Shown: one piece after another, positions 42,380 through 51,916 of the stretch
Layout of the letters: the number at the start of each line of letters is the position of its first letter
Numbering within the stretch: the stretch's first letter is position 1
Made by a program: the position numbers and the translations under genes
Assembly (NCBI RefSeq): GCF_900112365.1
Contig: NZ_FOLQ01000022.1
Location: 28,876-92,875 of the forward strand
Length of the DNA stretch: 64,000 nt
Source: Spirosoma endophyticum
Lineage (GTDB): Bacteria; Bacteroidota; Bacteroidia; Cytophagales; Spirosomataceae
Direction of reading: 5' to 3'
Notes under the pieces: model-generated
What the model was told of the DNA's origin: nothing
Database searches by the model: none
The model's input: the letters and a program-made list of their open reading frames with translations, nothing else

Positions 42380-45300
42380 TCAATGCAACAAACTCAGCAA
42401 ATCCGATTTGGAGAGCGACTTGAGAATCGATGTATCGGTTTTGATCAGGTTGTCGGCCAGTTCTCGTTTCGATGCCTGAAGTTCCAGGATTTTTTCTTCA
42501 ATGGTGTCTGGGCAGATCAGCCGAACGGCCACTACGTTCTTTTTCTGACCAATGCGGTAACTCCGGTCAATGGCCTGGTTTTCGACCGCCGGATTCCACC
42601 AGGGATCAACCATGTAAACGTAGTCGGCCTGGGTGAGATTCAGCCCTGTTCCACCCGCTTTTAAACTGATCAAAAATACCCGAACCGTATCGTCGTTCTG
42701 AAAACGGTTCACGCTGTCGGCCCGGTTGCTGGTTTGACCCGTGAGGTATTCAAAGCCAATCTGCCGATCGATCAACTCCTTTTTGATGAGATCAAGCATG
42801 GTGACGAACTGTGAGAAAACCAAAATTTTGTGCTGCTGAGATTTGTTCTCGATCTGCTCAACCAGCATGTCAATTTTCGCCGACGAATCACCATAAAATT
42901 CCTCATCGTTGAGCAGCACCGGCGAATTGCAGATCTGGCGAAGCTTCGTGAGGCCCTGCAATACGTGTAAGCGTTCGCGGGGAATGTCGCCTTCCTTCGT
43001 CGTCAGCAGAAAATTACGAAACTCCTGTTCGTAGGCGTTGTACACTCTACGCTGTTCCAGCCCCATTTCGCAGTGAAGAATCATCTCCGTTTTGTCGGGA
43101 AGCTCGGTGGCGACCTGCGCTTTTGTTCGGCGGAGGATAAACGGGCTGATTTTCGCCTGAAGTTCGCGGGCACGTTTCTGATCACCGAATTTATCGATGG
43201 GCGTTGAGTAGTGCGCTTTGAAATGATTGTAGCTACCCAATAATCCTGGGCAAGCAAATGAAAGCTGACCGTATAAATCGAATGTGTGGTTCTCGATCGG
43301 TGTACCCGTTAGCACGAGTTTGTTACGTGACTGCAACAACCGAACCGCCTGATACCGTTGTGATTCGGGGTTTTTGATGGCCTGCGATTCGTCCAGAACG
43401 ATGTAGTTAAACGAGTATTCTTTTAAAAAACGGATGTCGGACAACAACGTACCGTAGGACGTAAGAATGATGTCGAACTGATCGAATTCTTTTTTCTTAA
43501 GTGCTCGGTTAGCGCCATAAAATGTGTGAATCTTCAAACTTGGCGCAAATTTCTCAACTTCAGCCTGCCAGTTGAACAGGAGGGACGTAGGCACTACAAC
43601 CAGATTGGTGTTGGGTCCTCTTTTCGTGCGTTGTAGCAGCATGAACGCAAGGATCTGGAGCGTTTTGCCCAGCCCCATATCATCGGCCAGACAACCGCCA
43701 AAACCAAACTCATCCAGGAAATTCAGCCAGTTCAGCCCTTCTTTCTGGTAATCCCGAAGGGTTGCGTGCAGGTCACTCAGTACGGCAACGGGTTTGATCG
43801 ACTGAAAATTGGCGAAGGTTTTTGTGAACAAAGCCAGTTGATCTTTCACGTCATTCTGTAATTCCTCGGCCTTATACAGCTCACGAATGCTCGAAAAATT
43901 AACCTTTGGCGTTCGAATGTGCTCGTCCACTACGTCGCCCGCCTGAAAATAGGCCGAAAAACGGTCGAGCCATTCGGTTGGCAGAACACCCATCGTGCCG
44001 TCGTCGAGCGTTACGTATTTACGCTTGTTTTTGATCGCCTTGTGCAGGTGTTTCAGGGAAACTTTCTGCTTGCCATAGGTGAGCCCAAGTGTCGTTTCGA
44101 ACCAGTTAAGTCCACTGCTGACAACCACCGAAACCTTCGCTTTATTCGGATTTAGTTTATTGTTTTTCAGCGTATTGAAACCAAGAATCCGAATGCCCTG
44201 GCTGGCCCAGGCGTCGAACGCGGCCAAAAACCAGTCTTCGTCCAATATGTATTTTTTGTGCAGATAGAATTGATTTTGACCAAGCTGCTCCTGGAAATCG
44301 GGGTGCTGATTGATCACCGCCATCGTGAACTGAATTTCAGCAGCCTCATCCCGCTCCACCAGAAATGGCTTCCCTTTGCTATCGATCGCATGAATCTGCT
44401 GCTTCGACAGGACTGGCACTTCGGCCAGACCATATTTCATCACGGGTGTAATCCAGACGTAGTTCTCGGAGTCAGACAGGTAGATGATACGTTGCTGTTC
44501 CTGCGTAAACCCGCCTTCAGCCAACTGTGCGGTTGTGGCCGATCTTAGATAAGTATACTCAATAGAAATCTGGTTTTCGAGTTTGGCTAATACCGTTTCC
44601 TGAAACGCTTCGTACTTTGACTGGTGGACGAGGATTTTGTTGTTCTTCTTGTTGAAATACTGAATAACCCGCAGATTGTCAGGGTTGCCAATTAAATATA
44701 GCGTATCGTTGAGCAGAATGAAGTAATCGTATTTGAGCGTCAGTTTGTGCAGTTCATAGGACGTACCGTCGATGGTGAGCGATCCCCAGACTTCATAAAA
44801 AGGATCGACCTGCCGAACCGTTAACTGGATGGACGATTTCAGGATTTCCAGTTTCACCGGGACAAGCGAACTGGCCGTATTGTTCTCTGAAACGCTGCTC
44901 GAATGATAAAAAACGGACAACTTTTTCGGATTATCCGCTACCAGCCGCAAGCCTTCCAGATCAGCGTCTTCCTTTTTTGTCCGGTGATGATTCTGGAATT
45001 TGGCAACCGCCGAATAGAACTTCAACTCGCTCAGGTTGTCAAGTTTGCTGATCAGGTCGAGCGGTTGAACCGACGTTATTGGATTTTTGATCTTGCCCTC
45101 CCGAGTCGTTCCGGCCTCAAAAAGCTCAAGGCAAAAGTGATCGTAATAACGATGTTTGGTAAAGACAACAATTCGTTTCTGGCTCGGAACCGGCTCATCA
45201 ACCGGGGAAATACTACGTTCAAACTTTGGCAACAATTGTGCCTGGAGGTAGTCATTTCCGGCCTGGGTAATGGGAATAAGCTCCGGTTGTCTCGGTCTGA

Positions 45301-45763
45301 TCGTAAATGATTTATTCGCGTATTCAACCTGAAAAAACGTATCCAGCGACGGTTCATTTTCCAGGCCATAGTCTCTGGCGACCTGTTTAATCGCTTCGTA
45401 ACGTAGCGCCTGATCAAAAAAAATACGTAGCTCTTTCCGCCTGACGATACTCGACAAAACGTCAACCTGATGCTCGCATAAACCGTCTTTATCAACCGCA
45501 CATGCGCAGGAAACCAGCACCGATTGCTCCGTTTGCGTAACGATAACCGTTGGAAAATAAGCAACTCGTGACGCACTCGTAAATGCTCCCTTATTGACGT
45601 CGATAACCTGCGGATGAATATCGACGTACCCAGCCATAGAAGACACCGATCCTGAACTATGTTTTGCTAAAAGGCTGTCTGTCAGTGTAGGAATCGTGAT
45701 TACTTCTAATAAATAGTCGTGATGAGCATCAAGAGCATCGTTGTTGGAAATGGGAGCGGGCAT
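42380..45763 (-). CDS. SWIM zinc-finger SNF2-family ATPase
   Basis: The 1127-residue protein begins with a SWIM zinc finger (CACAVDKDGLCEH: Cys86, Cys88, Cys96, His98, the CxCx7CxH form). A long middle region (about 550 residues) resembles the conserved N-terminal part of bacterial SWIM-SNF2 proteins. The helicase core follows from residue ~680 with Walker A DDMGLGKT (~693), DESQ (motif II, VLDESQAIKN) and the C-terminal lobe ending QAIDRSYRIGQKKNV. These are DNA translocases that may remodel nucleoprotein or RNA polymerase. It could also be part of a defence system, but no partner is adjacent. Confidence 0.9.
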   Translation of the reverse strand: MPAPISNNDALDAHHDYLLEVITIPTLTDSLLAKHSSGSVSSMAGYVDIHPQVIDVNKGAFTSASRVAYFPTVIVTQTEQSVLVSCACAVDKDGLCEHQVDVLSSIVRRKELRIFFDQALRYEAIKQVARDYGLENEPSLDTFFQVEYANKSFTIRPRQPELIPITQAGNDYLQAQLLPKFERSISPVDEPVPSQKRIVVFTKHRYYDHFCLELFEAGTTREGKIKNPITSVQPLDLISKLDNLSELKFYSAVAKFQNHHRTKKEDADLEGLRLVADNPKKLSVFYHSSSVSENNTASSLVPVKLEILKSSIQLTVRQVDPFYEVWGSLTIDGTSYELHKLTLKYDYFILLNDTLYLIGNPDNLRVIQYFNKKNNKILVHQSKYEAFQETVLAKLENQISIEYTYLRSATTAQLAEGGFTQEQQRIIYLSDSENYVWITPVMKYGLAEVPVLSKQQIHAIDSKGKPFLVERDEAAEIQFTMAVINQHPDFQEQLGQNQFYLHKKYILDEDWFLAAFDAWASQGIRILGFNTLKNNKLNPNKAKVSVVVSSGLNWFETTLGLTYGKQKVSLKHLHKAIKNKRKYVTLDDGTMGVLPTEWLDRFSAYFQAGDVVDEHIRTPKVNFSSIRELYKAEELQNDVKDQLALFTKTFANFQSIKPVAVLSDLHATLRDYQKEGLNWLNFLDEFGFGGCLADDMGLGKTLQILAFMLLQRTKRGPNTNLVVVPTSLLFNWQAEVEKFAPSLKIHTFYGANRALKKKEFDQFDIILTSYGTLLSDIRFLKEYSFNYIVLDESQAIKNPESQRYQAVRLLQSRNKLVLTGTPIENHTFDLYGQLSFACPGLLGSYNHFKAHYSTPIDKFGDQKRARELQAKISPFILRRTKAQVATELPDKTEMILHCEMGLEQRRVYNAYEQEFRNFLLTTKEGDIPRERLHVLQGLTKLRQICNSPVLLNDEEFYGDSSAKIDMLVEQIENKSQQHKILVFSQFVTMLDLIKKELIDRQIGFEYLTGQTSNRADSVNRFQNDDTVRVFLISLKAGGTGLNLTQADYVYMVDPWWNPAVENQAIDRSYRIGQKKNVVAVRLICPDTIEEKILELQASKRELADNLIKTDTSILKSLSKSDLLSLLH

Positions 45764-45921
45764 TTGTTGCTACTGGCGTATTTGTCGGGAAAGGGGTGCA
45801 AATTACGCCGTTATAGGCGAACGACGATTTTCTTACGCTGGATAAACGAAAACATAAGCACCCAATCGCATTTCTTAACGACAAGAAGGGACAAATGAGA
45901 TGCCGCAAACCCCCTGTTTAT

Positions 45922-45930
45922 TGTCGCATT
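45922..45930 (+). promoter_or_regulatory. TGTCGCATT element upstream of VOC gene
   Basis: TGTCGCATT sits 29 bases before a TAnnTTTG box. The same 9-mer appears twice upstream of the DinB operon at 56072 and 56090, at matching distance to its -7 box. A weaker match (TGCCGCAAA) is 21 bases upstream. Confidence 0.55.
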
Positions 45931-45959
45931 CGCCCTCCTTTCAGATCAGGCATGAGTGG

Positions 45960-45967
45960 TACCTTTG
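45960..45967 (+). promoter_or_regulatory. candidate -7 box (TACCTTTG) for the VOC gene
   Basis: A perfect TAnnTTTG, 29 bases before the VOC start codon. Confidence 0.55.
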
Positions 45968-45996
45968 TTAGGTAAACATCAAACAACAACATACTC

Positions 45997-46404
45997 ATGG
46001 CAACCCAAATTTTTGTAAACCTGCCCGTTAAAGACCTCCACAAATCCGTAGAATTTTTCACCAAACTAGGCTACACATTTAATGCTCAGTTTACGGATGA
46101 GAACGCTACGTGCATGATTATCAGCGAGGATATATACGTCATGCTGTTGGTCGAGAACTTCTTCAAAGGTTTTACTAAAAAAGAGATTCCTGATACGTCA
46201 AAAGTATCGGAAGCAATCATCTGCCTGTCTGCTGAAAACCGCGAGAGTGTCGATGAACTGGTACGTAAAGCCGTTGCGGCTGGCGCTACAACAATCGAGG
46301 AGGCTGATGATCAAGGATTTATGTATAGTCACGGATATCAGGATCTGGATGGGCACCTCTGGAACATACTTTATATGGACCCAAGCGCTGTTAATCCAAC
46401 CTAA
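45997..46404 (+). CDS. VOC (glyoxalase/bleomycin-resistance fold) protein
   Basis: The 135-residue cytosolic protein has the paired beta-alpha-beta VOC fold: ATQIFVNLPVKDLHKSVEFF at the front and a C-terminal half ending FMYSHGYQDLDGHLWNILYM. The DLDGH-W motif holds the usual metal-binding residue. Members include glyoxalases, dioxygenases and antibiotic-binding proteins; this one is close to the PhnB/YaeR-like short VOC type. The substrate is unknown. A hairpin overlaps the stop codon. Confidence 0.9.
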   Translation: MATQIFVNLPVKDLHKSVEFFTKLGYTFNAQFTDENATCMIISEDIYVMLLVENFFKGFTKKEIPDTSKVSEAIICLSAENRESVDELVRKAVAAGATTIEEADDQGFMYSHGYQDLDGHLWNILYMDPSAVNPT

Positions 46405-46443
46405 AATGTTCGGCGTAGTCAGAGACTACGCCGAACATTTTAG
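46401..46443. repeat. GTAGTC-AGA-GACTAC hairpin, copy 2
   Basis: Arms of 20 bp (46401-46420, 46424-46443) are perfect complements with a 3-base loop AGA. The VOC stop codon TAA lies in the left arm. The right end has TTTTAG, so it may terminate transcription. Confidence 0.85.
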
Positions 46444-46563
46444 CGCTTCGCAAAATGAATGTCGCTACGTTGGTTAAAGAGGGAAGGTTACCTGCTTTTT
46501 GTTGTGTATCAGCATTCATAGGCCGCTGATCTCAATCCATTCCCTTCCCGAAAACCGCCAACG

Positions 46564-48270
46564 ATGAACCGAAGAACCTTTATTTGTGCAGGAGCCGCTG
46601 TTTCGCTGTGTGCCTTGCCATACCTGCAGGCAAGGGCCTATGCGCAATCGATCGCACCAATCACAAAACCCGACTGGCTGGTTGAACTTATAAAACTGAA
46701 TGATCAGCAGCTAACCTCGATTCAGGGTACGCGGGTTACTGAACCGGGTGCGTTTTTCGGTGCGTTAAAAGATGGTGATGGTACTCCTAACCCGCAATCG
46801 ACCAGCGATTTTGTCCGGCGGTCGGGTTGTGCCATTAGCTGTCCGGAATCTTCGTTTTATCAGTCGGAAGCACTGCTTAAAGAAATCGATCAGGCGTTGG
46901 GGTATCTGCTGAAAGCGCAACATGAGGACGGTACACTTGATTTACCGGCAACTAATTTTCATTCGGCGCCCGATACGGGTTTCATTGTCAAGCGTTTAGT
47001 GCCGACGTATACGTTGCTGGAACGGTCTAAAACATCCGGGCAGGAAGCCGTTCTGGCAACGTTCAAAACGTTTCTTCTGCGGGCGGGTGAAGCGCTCACA
47101 GTCGGGGGTATTCATACGCCTAATCACCGCTGGGTTATTTCGGCCGCGCTCACGAAACTAAACGAACGCTGGCCCAATCCGCGCTACGTGAGCCGGATCG
47201 AGCAGTGGCTGAGTGAGCATATAGATATGGACAGCGATGGGCAATACAATGAACGTAGCACGTTGATTTATTCGCCACTCACGAATCGTCTGCTTATTAC
47301 AATAGCTAAAGGGCTAAACAAACCCATTTTGCTGGACTACGTTCGGCGGAACCTGAGCATGACACGCTACTACGTTCACCCGAATGGCGAAATGGTCACG
47401 GAAGCTTCGGGTCGGCAGGATAAAGCGCTGGTTGGCATGATGGATGGCTATTATTTTCCGTATCGGTACCTGGCCCTGCGGGATAATGACGGCGAAATGG
47501 CCGCGATGTGTCGGCTGATCGAAAAAACGGCCATGCCTAAAGTCGTGTATCAGCTTGACTATCTGCTGGAAGATCCGACGTTGTGGAAGGAATTGCCAGC
47601 TAGTAAACCATTACCCACAAACTACGTAAAAACCTACCCGCATTCGGGGCTGGTACGTATCCGTCGCGACCAGTGGGATAGCACAATTTTGTCGGCAAAT
47701 CCTGTCTGGTTTACCTTTCACAAGGGCGATGCGGTATTGCAGGGGATGCGGGTGGCCAGTTCGTTTTTTGGCAAGGGGCAATTTCAGACGGAAAAAATTG
47801 AACAGCGGGGCGATAGCTGGGTATTGACCCAATCATTGGATGGGCCTTACTATCAGCCCTATCCAACAGATCGAATTCCTGTCGATGGCGACTGGGAGAA
47901 GATGCCCCGGATTAATCGCGCACAAAGTGAGGTACAAAAGCTTCAGACGAACGTCACGCTCCGTGAAAGCCAGGGTGGTATGCAGGTTCAGGTTCAAATT
48001 ACCGGAACCGATGGTGTGCCAGTTGCGCTGGAGCTTATTTTTCGGCCGGGTGGTACGTTCACAGGGGTATCATCGCATCCGAGCCGGGCCAATGCATACC
48101 TACTGGCGAATTCAGGAACGTATACCGTAAAGACCGATAAAATCTCGTTTGGACCGGGACAAGTCGCGCATAAAAATGTTCAATTAAGAGGGTCATTGCC
48201 CGCGATGGATGCACCTTCGGTTTATATCACGGGCTTTACGCCTTTCGAGCACACGATTCGGTTGTCGTGA
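46564..48270 (+). CDS. exported alpha/alpha-toroid-like protein of unknown activity
   Basis: The 568-residue protein starts with a twin-arginine-type signal (MNRRTFICAGAAVSL). The first ~330 residues are helical with motifs common to alpha/alpha-toroid hydrolases and lyases (LGYLLKAQHEDGTLDL, NHRWVISAALTKLNERW, DGQYNERSTLIYSPLTNRLL), and the last ~200 are beta-rich, the layout of heparinase II/III-like lyases. I cannot assign a family. A C-terminal segment (TYTVKTDKISFGPGQVAHKN) resembles a lyase beta-sheet domain. It may act on a polysaccharide in the periplasm. Confidence 0.6.
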   Translation: MNRRTFICAGAAVSLCALPYLQARAYAQSIAPITKPDWLVELIKLNDQQLTSIQGTRVTEPGAFFGALKDGDGTPNPQSTSDFVRRSGCAISCPESSFYQSEALLKEIDQALGYLLKAQHEDGTLDLPATNFHSAPDTGFIVKRLVPTYTLLERSKTSGQEAVLATFKTFLLRAGEALTVGGIHTPNHRWVISAALTKLNERWPNPRYVSRIEQWLSEHIDMDSDGQYNERSTLIYSPLTNRLLITIAKGLNKPILLDYVRRNLSMTRYYVHPNGEMVTEASGRQDKALVGMMDGYYFPYRYLALRDNDGEMAAMCRLIEKTAMPKVVYQLDYLLEDPTLWKELPASKPLPTNYVKTYPHSGLVRIRRDQWDSTILSANPVWFTFHKGDAVLQGMRVASSFFGKGQFQTEKIEQRGDSWVLTQSLDGPYYQPYPTDRIPVDGDWEKMPRINRAQSEVQKLQTNVTLRESQGGMQVQVQITGTDGVPVALELIFRPGGTFTGVSSHPSRANAYLLANSGTYTVKTDKISFGPGQVAHKNVQLRGSLPAMDAPSVYITGFTPFEHTIRLS

Positions 48271-48337
48271 TGGATTAGTATTAAAGTTAAGGCCTTATGC
48301 CTGACCTGTTAATAGAAAGTAGAAACACCTTTATACC

Positions 48338-48455
48338 TAGCTCCGTAGGAGCGGGCTGAATTATGTTGTTTAGCCGATCCTACGGAGCCAGGAAATATTG
48401 ATGACCGAATGCTTACTGCTGACAGGCCACTCCTACGGAGTTTTTAGCCTGTCTA
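48338..48455. repeat. compound repeat with CTCCGTAGGA hairpins
   Basis: CTAGCTCCGTAGGAGCGGGCT pairs with TAGCCGATCCTACGGAGCCA; a third TCCTACGGAG follows within a GACAGGC...GCCTGTC stem. It fills most of the gap between the exported protein and the MFS gene. Confidence 0.65.
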
Positions 48456-48510
48456 ATCACTTCAGATATTCCTGAAAGGACATAACACTAGACGCACTAA
48501 GCTTAGTTGG

Positions 48511-49821
48511 ATGAAAACGTTTTATGGCATTTTAGCGAACTCACTGGTTGCCTTCCTGACCAATAATTTTATCTGGTTTGCGGTTACCTTCTGGGTTTAT
48601 CTGGAGACGAAATCAATCGTGGCTACGTCGGTGATGGCGGGCGTGTATACGGGAACCGTCGCGTTGTCTGGTTTTTTTCTGGGCTCGCTGGTCGATCGGT
48701 ACAAGAAGAAAAGCGCCATGATGCTTTCCAGCGTTTGCTCGTTGATTTTATACGTCATTTCGTTCACCATTTACAGCTTTACACCGGAATCAACATTTAA
48801 AGACGCATCCAGTCCGGTTCTGTGGACATTTATCGTTTTGTCGCTCATCGGCGCCATTTTTGGTAATATTCGTTCCATCGCATTGTCGACCATTGTTACG
48901 TTTCTGATTCCCGAAGACGAGCGGGACAAAGCAAACGGAATGGTTGGTACGACGAATGGCGTATCGTTTCTCATTTCGTCGATTTTCAGCGGGCTGGCCA
49001 TTGGTTTCCTGGGGATGTTCTGGACGCTCATTGCAGCCCTTGTCTTAACCATGCTCGTGCTGGTTCATCTCTGGACAATCGACATTCCCGAAAAGGGAGT
49101 CGTGCATGGCGAGGAACACACGAAACGTATTGACATTAAGGGAACGATACGGGCCATTCAGGAAATGCCCGGACTTTTTGCGCTTATCTTCTTCAATACG
49201 TTCAACAACTTTCTGGGTGGTGTTTTTATGTCGCTGATGGATGCCTATGGCTTGTCGCTGGTCTCGGTGCAGGTGTGGGGTATTTTGTGGGGTGTTCTGA
49301 GCGTCGGGTTTATCATTGGCGGCCTGATTGTGTCGAAAAAAGGTCTCGGTAAACAGCCCCTCCGAACGCTCTTTCTGTCCAACATCGCCATGTGGATAAT
49401 CTGCGTTTTTTTTACGATGCAGGCGTCTATCGGCCTGCTGGCGGTGGGCATGTTCATTTACTTATGCCTCATCCCTGTGGTAGAGGCTGCCGAACAAACT
49501 ATTCTCCAGAAACTGATTCCGCCGGAACGACAGGGCCGGGTGTTTGGTTTTGCCCAAAGCATCGAACAGGCGGCTTCACCGCTGACAGCGTTTATGATTG
49601 GCCCTATCGCTCAATACTTATTCATCCCGTTTATGACAACCGGCGCGGGTGTAGCACTAATCGGCGATTGGTTCGGGACTGGCAAGGATCGGGGATTAGC
49701 GCTATTATTCACCGTCACCGGTCTGATTGGTCTGGTTGTTACGCTGATTGCCATGAAGTCAACGGCCTACAGAACGCTGTCGGAGAACTACCAGAAGGTT
49801 CCTGAGACGGTTGAAGGGTAG
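48511..49821 (+). CDS. MFS transporter, MFS_3 (12-TM) type
   Basis: The 436-residue membrane protein has 12 predicted helices. The loop 2-3 motif is GSLVDRYKKKSAMM, and a later PPERQGRVFGFAQSIEQAASPLT near helix 10 is typical of MFS_3 (macrolide/enterobactin exporter) carriers. It probably exports a small molecule. The substrate is unknown and no regulator is near. Confidence 0.88.
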   Translation: MKTFYGILANSLVAFLTNNFIWFAVTFWVYLETKSIVATSVMAGVYTGTVALSGFFLGSLVDRYKKKSAMMLSSVCSLILYVISFTIYSFTPESTFKDASSPVLWTFIVLSLIGAIFGNIRSIALSTIVTFLIPEDERDKANGMVGTTNGVSFLISSIFSGLAIGFLGMFWTLIAALVLTMLVLVHLWTIDIPEKGVVHGEEHTKRIDIKGTIRAIQEMPGLFALIFFNTFNNFLGGVFMSLMDAYGLSLVSVQVWGILWGVLSVGFIIGGLIVSKKGLGKQPLRTLFLSNIAMWIICVFFTMQASIGLLAVGMFIYLCLIPVVEAAEQTILQKLIPPERQGRVFGFAQSIEQAASPLTAFMIGPIAQYLFIPFMTTGAGVALIGDWFGTGKDRGLALLFTVTGLIGLVVTLIAMKSTAYRTLSENYQKVPETVEG

Positions 49822-49825
49822 GAGA

Positions 49826-49944
49826 TACCCCACCCCAACCCCTCCCGGCACCGGCCGCCCGGCTTGAACGAAGGGGAGGGGCTCAAAAATGACTATCGAT
49901 GCTCCCCTCCCATGTTTTTCAGGGGAGGGGCTGGGGGTGGGGTA
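49826..49944. repeat. pyrimidine/purine-arm inverted repeat, CCCCACCCCAACCCC class
   Basis: TACCCCACCCCAACCCCTCCC-type left arm faces GGGGAGGGGCTGGGGGTGGG on the right; a second nested pair (AGGGGAGGGGCTC and GCTCCCCTCCC) is in the middle. It begins just after the MFS stop codon. G-runs on one strand could form quadruplexes. Confidence 0.7.
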
Positions 49945-50040
49945 ACACTCCACCGCTTATCCATAAATACTTCCGTAAGAAAAAAGTGCGTTTACCATTG
50001 TTGTCGATTCGGCTAATTTGCCTGATCAACAACAAGCTAT

Positions 50041-51837
50041 ATGAAGATCTTACACGTTCTGTTTCTGGTTTCTGCTACGTTATTTTCCCCATTTGCCCTG
50101 GCTAAGCCAACGCTTCCCCTGCTCTATGAGGTAAACCTCAATGACCGGGCCGACGATCAGTTCAAGGTGACATTACACGTGGATGGATTGACCGCCGACA
50201 ATGCCATTTACCAGTTTGCTGCAACAGCTCCCGGTACGTATCAGATCATGGATATTGGCCGCTACGTTCGGTCGTTCAAGGCGTTTGATAAAAAAGGCCG
50301 GGAGGTGAAAACGGAGCAGGTGTCTACGAATCAGTGGAAGTTTGAAAAACCGGAGGTTGTTCGGACGGTGCAGTACAGCATTGCCGAAACCTGGGATACG
50401 CCGATCAATGAGCATAAGCCCTATAACATGTGTGGTACGTCCATTGAAAACGATCATGTTCTCATCAACGGGCAGGGCGTTTTTGGCTTTCCGAGTGGCC
50501 TGCAGGCGGCTCCTATCGATGTGAAGATTGACTATCCGGCAGACTGGGCGGTTGGAACGGCACTGGAGAAAAATGCGAAAGGGTATTTCACGGCAGCCAA
50601 CTACGACCGTATTGTCGATTCACCCATTTTACTGGGTCGTCTGACCAAAGCCACCACCACGGTTGCCGGGGCGCAGGTTGACGTGTATACGTACTCAAAA
50701 ACCGACAAGATCAAGTCAGATCAATTATTGAACAACATGCAGTCGATGCTCAACGCGGCTGGTCAGTTTTTGAAGCAGTTGCCGGTAAAGCGCTATACGT
50801 TCCTGTACCATTTCGAAGATCAGGAGTGGGGAGCCTGGGAGCATTCCTACAGTTCGGAGTATGCCATGAAAGAAGGAGACTTCACGAAAGCATTTGCCGA
50901 TAATGTTACGTCGATTGCGGCCCACGAATTCTTCCATGTTGTGACGCCCCTGAACATCCATAGTGAAGTCATTGAACAATTTAACTTTGTTACACCGACA
51001 CCTTCCGAGCATTTGTGGTTATACGAAGGCGTAACCGAATGGGCCAGCGATGCCATGCAATTGCGTGGTCAGATTATGGACCTGCCTACGTATCTGGATG
51101 AATTGAGCCAGAAAATTGACTATGACAAAAGCCTCGACACGACCTACAGCCTGAGCAAATTGGGGCTGACCTGCTACACCAACGAAGGCCAGCGCCAGTA
51201 TGGAAACATTTACGCGCGTGGAGCACTGGTCGCGGGTTTGCTGGACATTCGCCTGCTGGAACTGTCCAATGGCAAACGGGGGCTGCGCGAAGTTGTCAAT
51301 GAGCTGGCTGCTACGTATGGACCAAACAAAGCGTTTCCTGAAAAAGATTTCTTTGCCATTTTCGCCCAAAAGACGTACCCGGAAATTGCTGATTTCTTCA
51401 ATCGGTACGTGAAAGCGACGGAGCCCTTGCCGTTTAAAGAGTACTATGGCAAACTTGGTATTTCGTATTTGCCGGCCGTACCTACAGGCCAGAAAATAGC
51501 CTCGGTTGGCATGAGACCTTCCTTCAACAACAATAAATTTTATCTGACCAAGCTCGACGACGCCTTGCGTAAAGCGGGTCTACAGGAAGACGATGAGTGG
51601 CTTACGTACAATCAGCAGCCTGTAACGCTGGAAAATATTGGAAAAATTCAGCGCGAACTGATGCAGTTGAAAGCGGGAGATACCTACGACGTAACGGTTC
51701 GGCGGAATGGACAGGAGGTTCCTGTAAAAAACGCCATTCTCGAAAAGGAACTCATATTGCGCTATAAATTTGAACCAGACCCGCAGGCGACACCACAACA
51801 AGTGCAACTTCGTGATGCCTGGATGAAGAATCTGTAA
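50041..51837 (+). CDS. M61 family metallopeptidase, second copy
   Basis: The 598-residue exported protein has a signal peptide (MKILHVLFLVSATLFSPFAL). The zinc site is HEFFH (about residues 294-298) in AAHEFFHVVTPLNIHSEVIE, with the later Glu in YEGVTEWASD. The C-terminal part has a PDZ-like stretch (LDDALRKAGLQEDDEWLTYN) that is more diverged than in the copy at 9144. The two share layout but differ enough to suggest different substrates. Confidence 0.88.
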   Translation: MKILHVLFLVSATLFSPFALAKPTLPLLYEVNLNDRADDQFKVTLHVDGLTADNAIYQFAATAPGTYQIMDIGRYVRSFKAFDKKGREVKTEQVSTNQWKFEKPEVVRTVQYSIAETWDTPINEHKPYNMCGTSIENDHVLINGQGVFGFPSGLQAAPIDVKIDYPADWAVGTALEKNAKGYFTAANYDRIVDSPILLGRLTKATTTVAGAQVDVYTYSKTDKIKSDQLLNNMQSMLNAAGQFLKQLPVKRYTFLYHFEDQEWGAWEHSYSSEYAMKEGDFTKAFADNVTSIAAHEFFHVVTPLNIHSEVIEQFNFVTPTPSEHLWLYEGVTEWASDAMQLRGQIMDLPTYLDELSQKIDYDKSLDTTYSLSKLGLTCYTNEGQRQYGNIYARGALVAGLLDIRLLELSNGKRGLREVVNELAATYGPNKAFPEKDFFAIFAQKTYPEIADFFNRYVKATEPLPFKEYYGKLGISYLPAVPTGQKIASVGMRPSFNNNKFYLTKLDDALRKAGLQEDDEWLTYNQQPVTLENIGKIQRELMQLKAGDTYDVTVRRNGQEVPVKNAILEKELILRYKFEPDPQATPQQVQLRDAWMKNL

Positions 51838-51843
51838 GAACTT

Positions 51844-51869
51844 CTGGCGCGGGTTCAAACCTGCGCCAG
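51844..51869 (+). terminator. hairpin after second M61 gene
   Basis: CTGGCGCGGGTT and AACCTGCGCCAG pair with one G-T position and a very short loop. It is seven bases after the stop; no U-run follows, so strength is uncertain. Confidence 0.5.
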
Positions 51870-51916
51870 CATGATAATCCTCTTTCCTAATCCCACAACT
51901 TTTTAAAATTACCCTC

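Noticed and set aside
42380..46404. Defence island around the SNF2 ATPase
   Set aside because: Neighbours (TRIC channel, VOC protein) are ordinary, and no nuclease, methylase or phospholipase-D partner is present.
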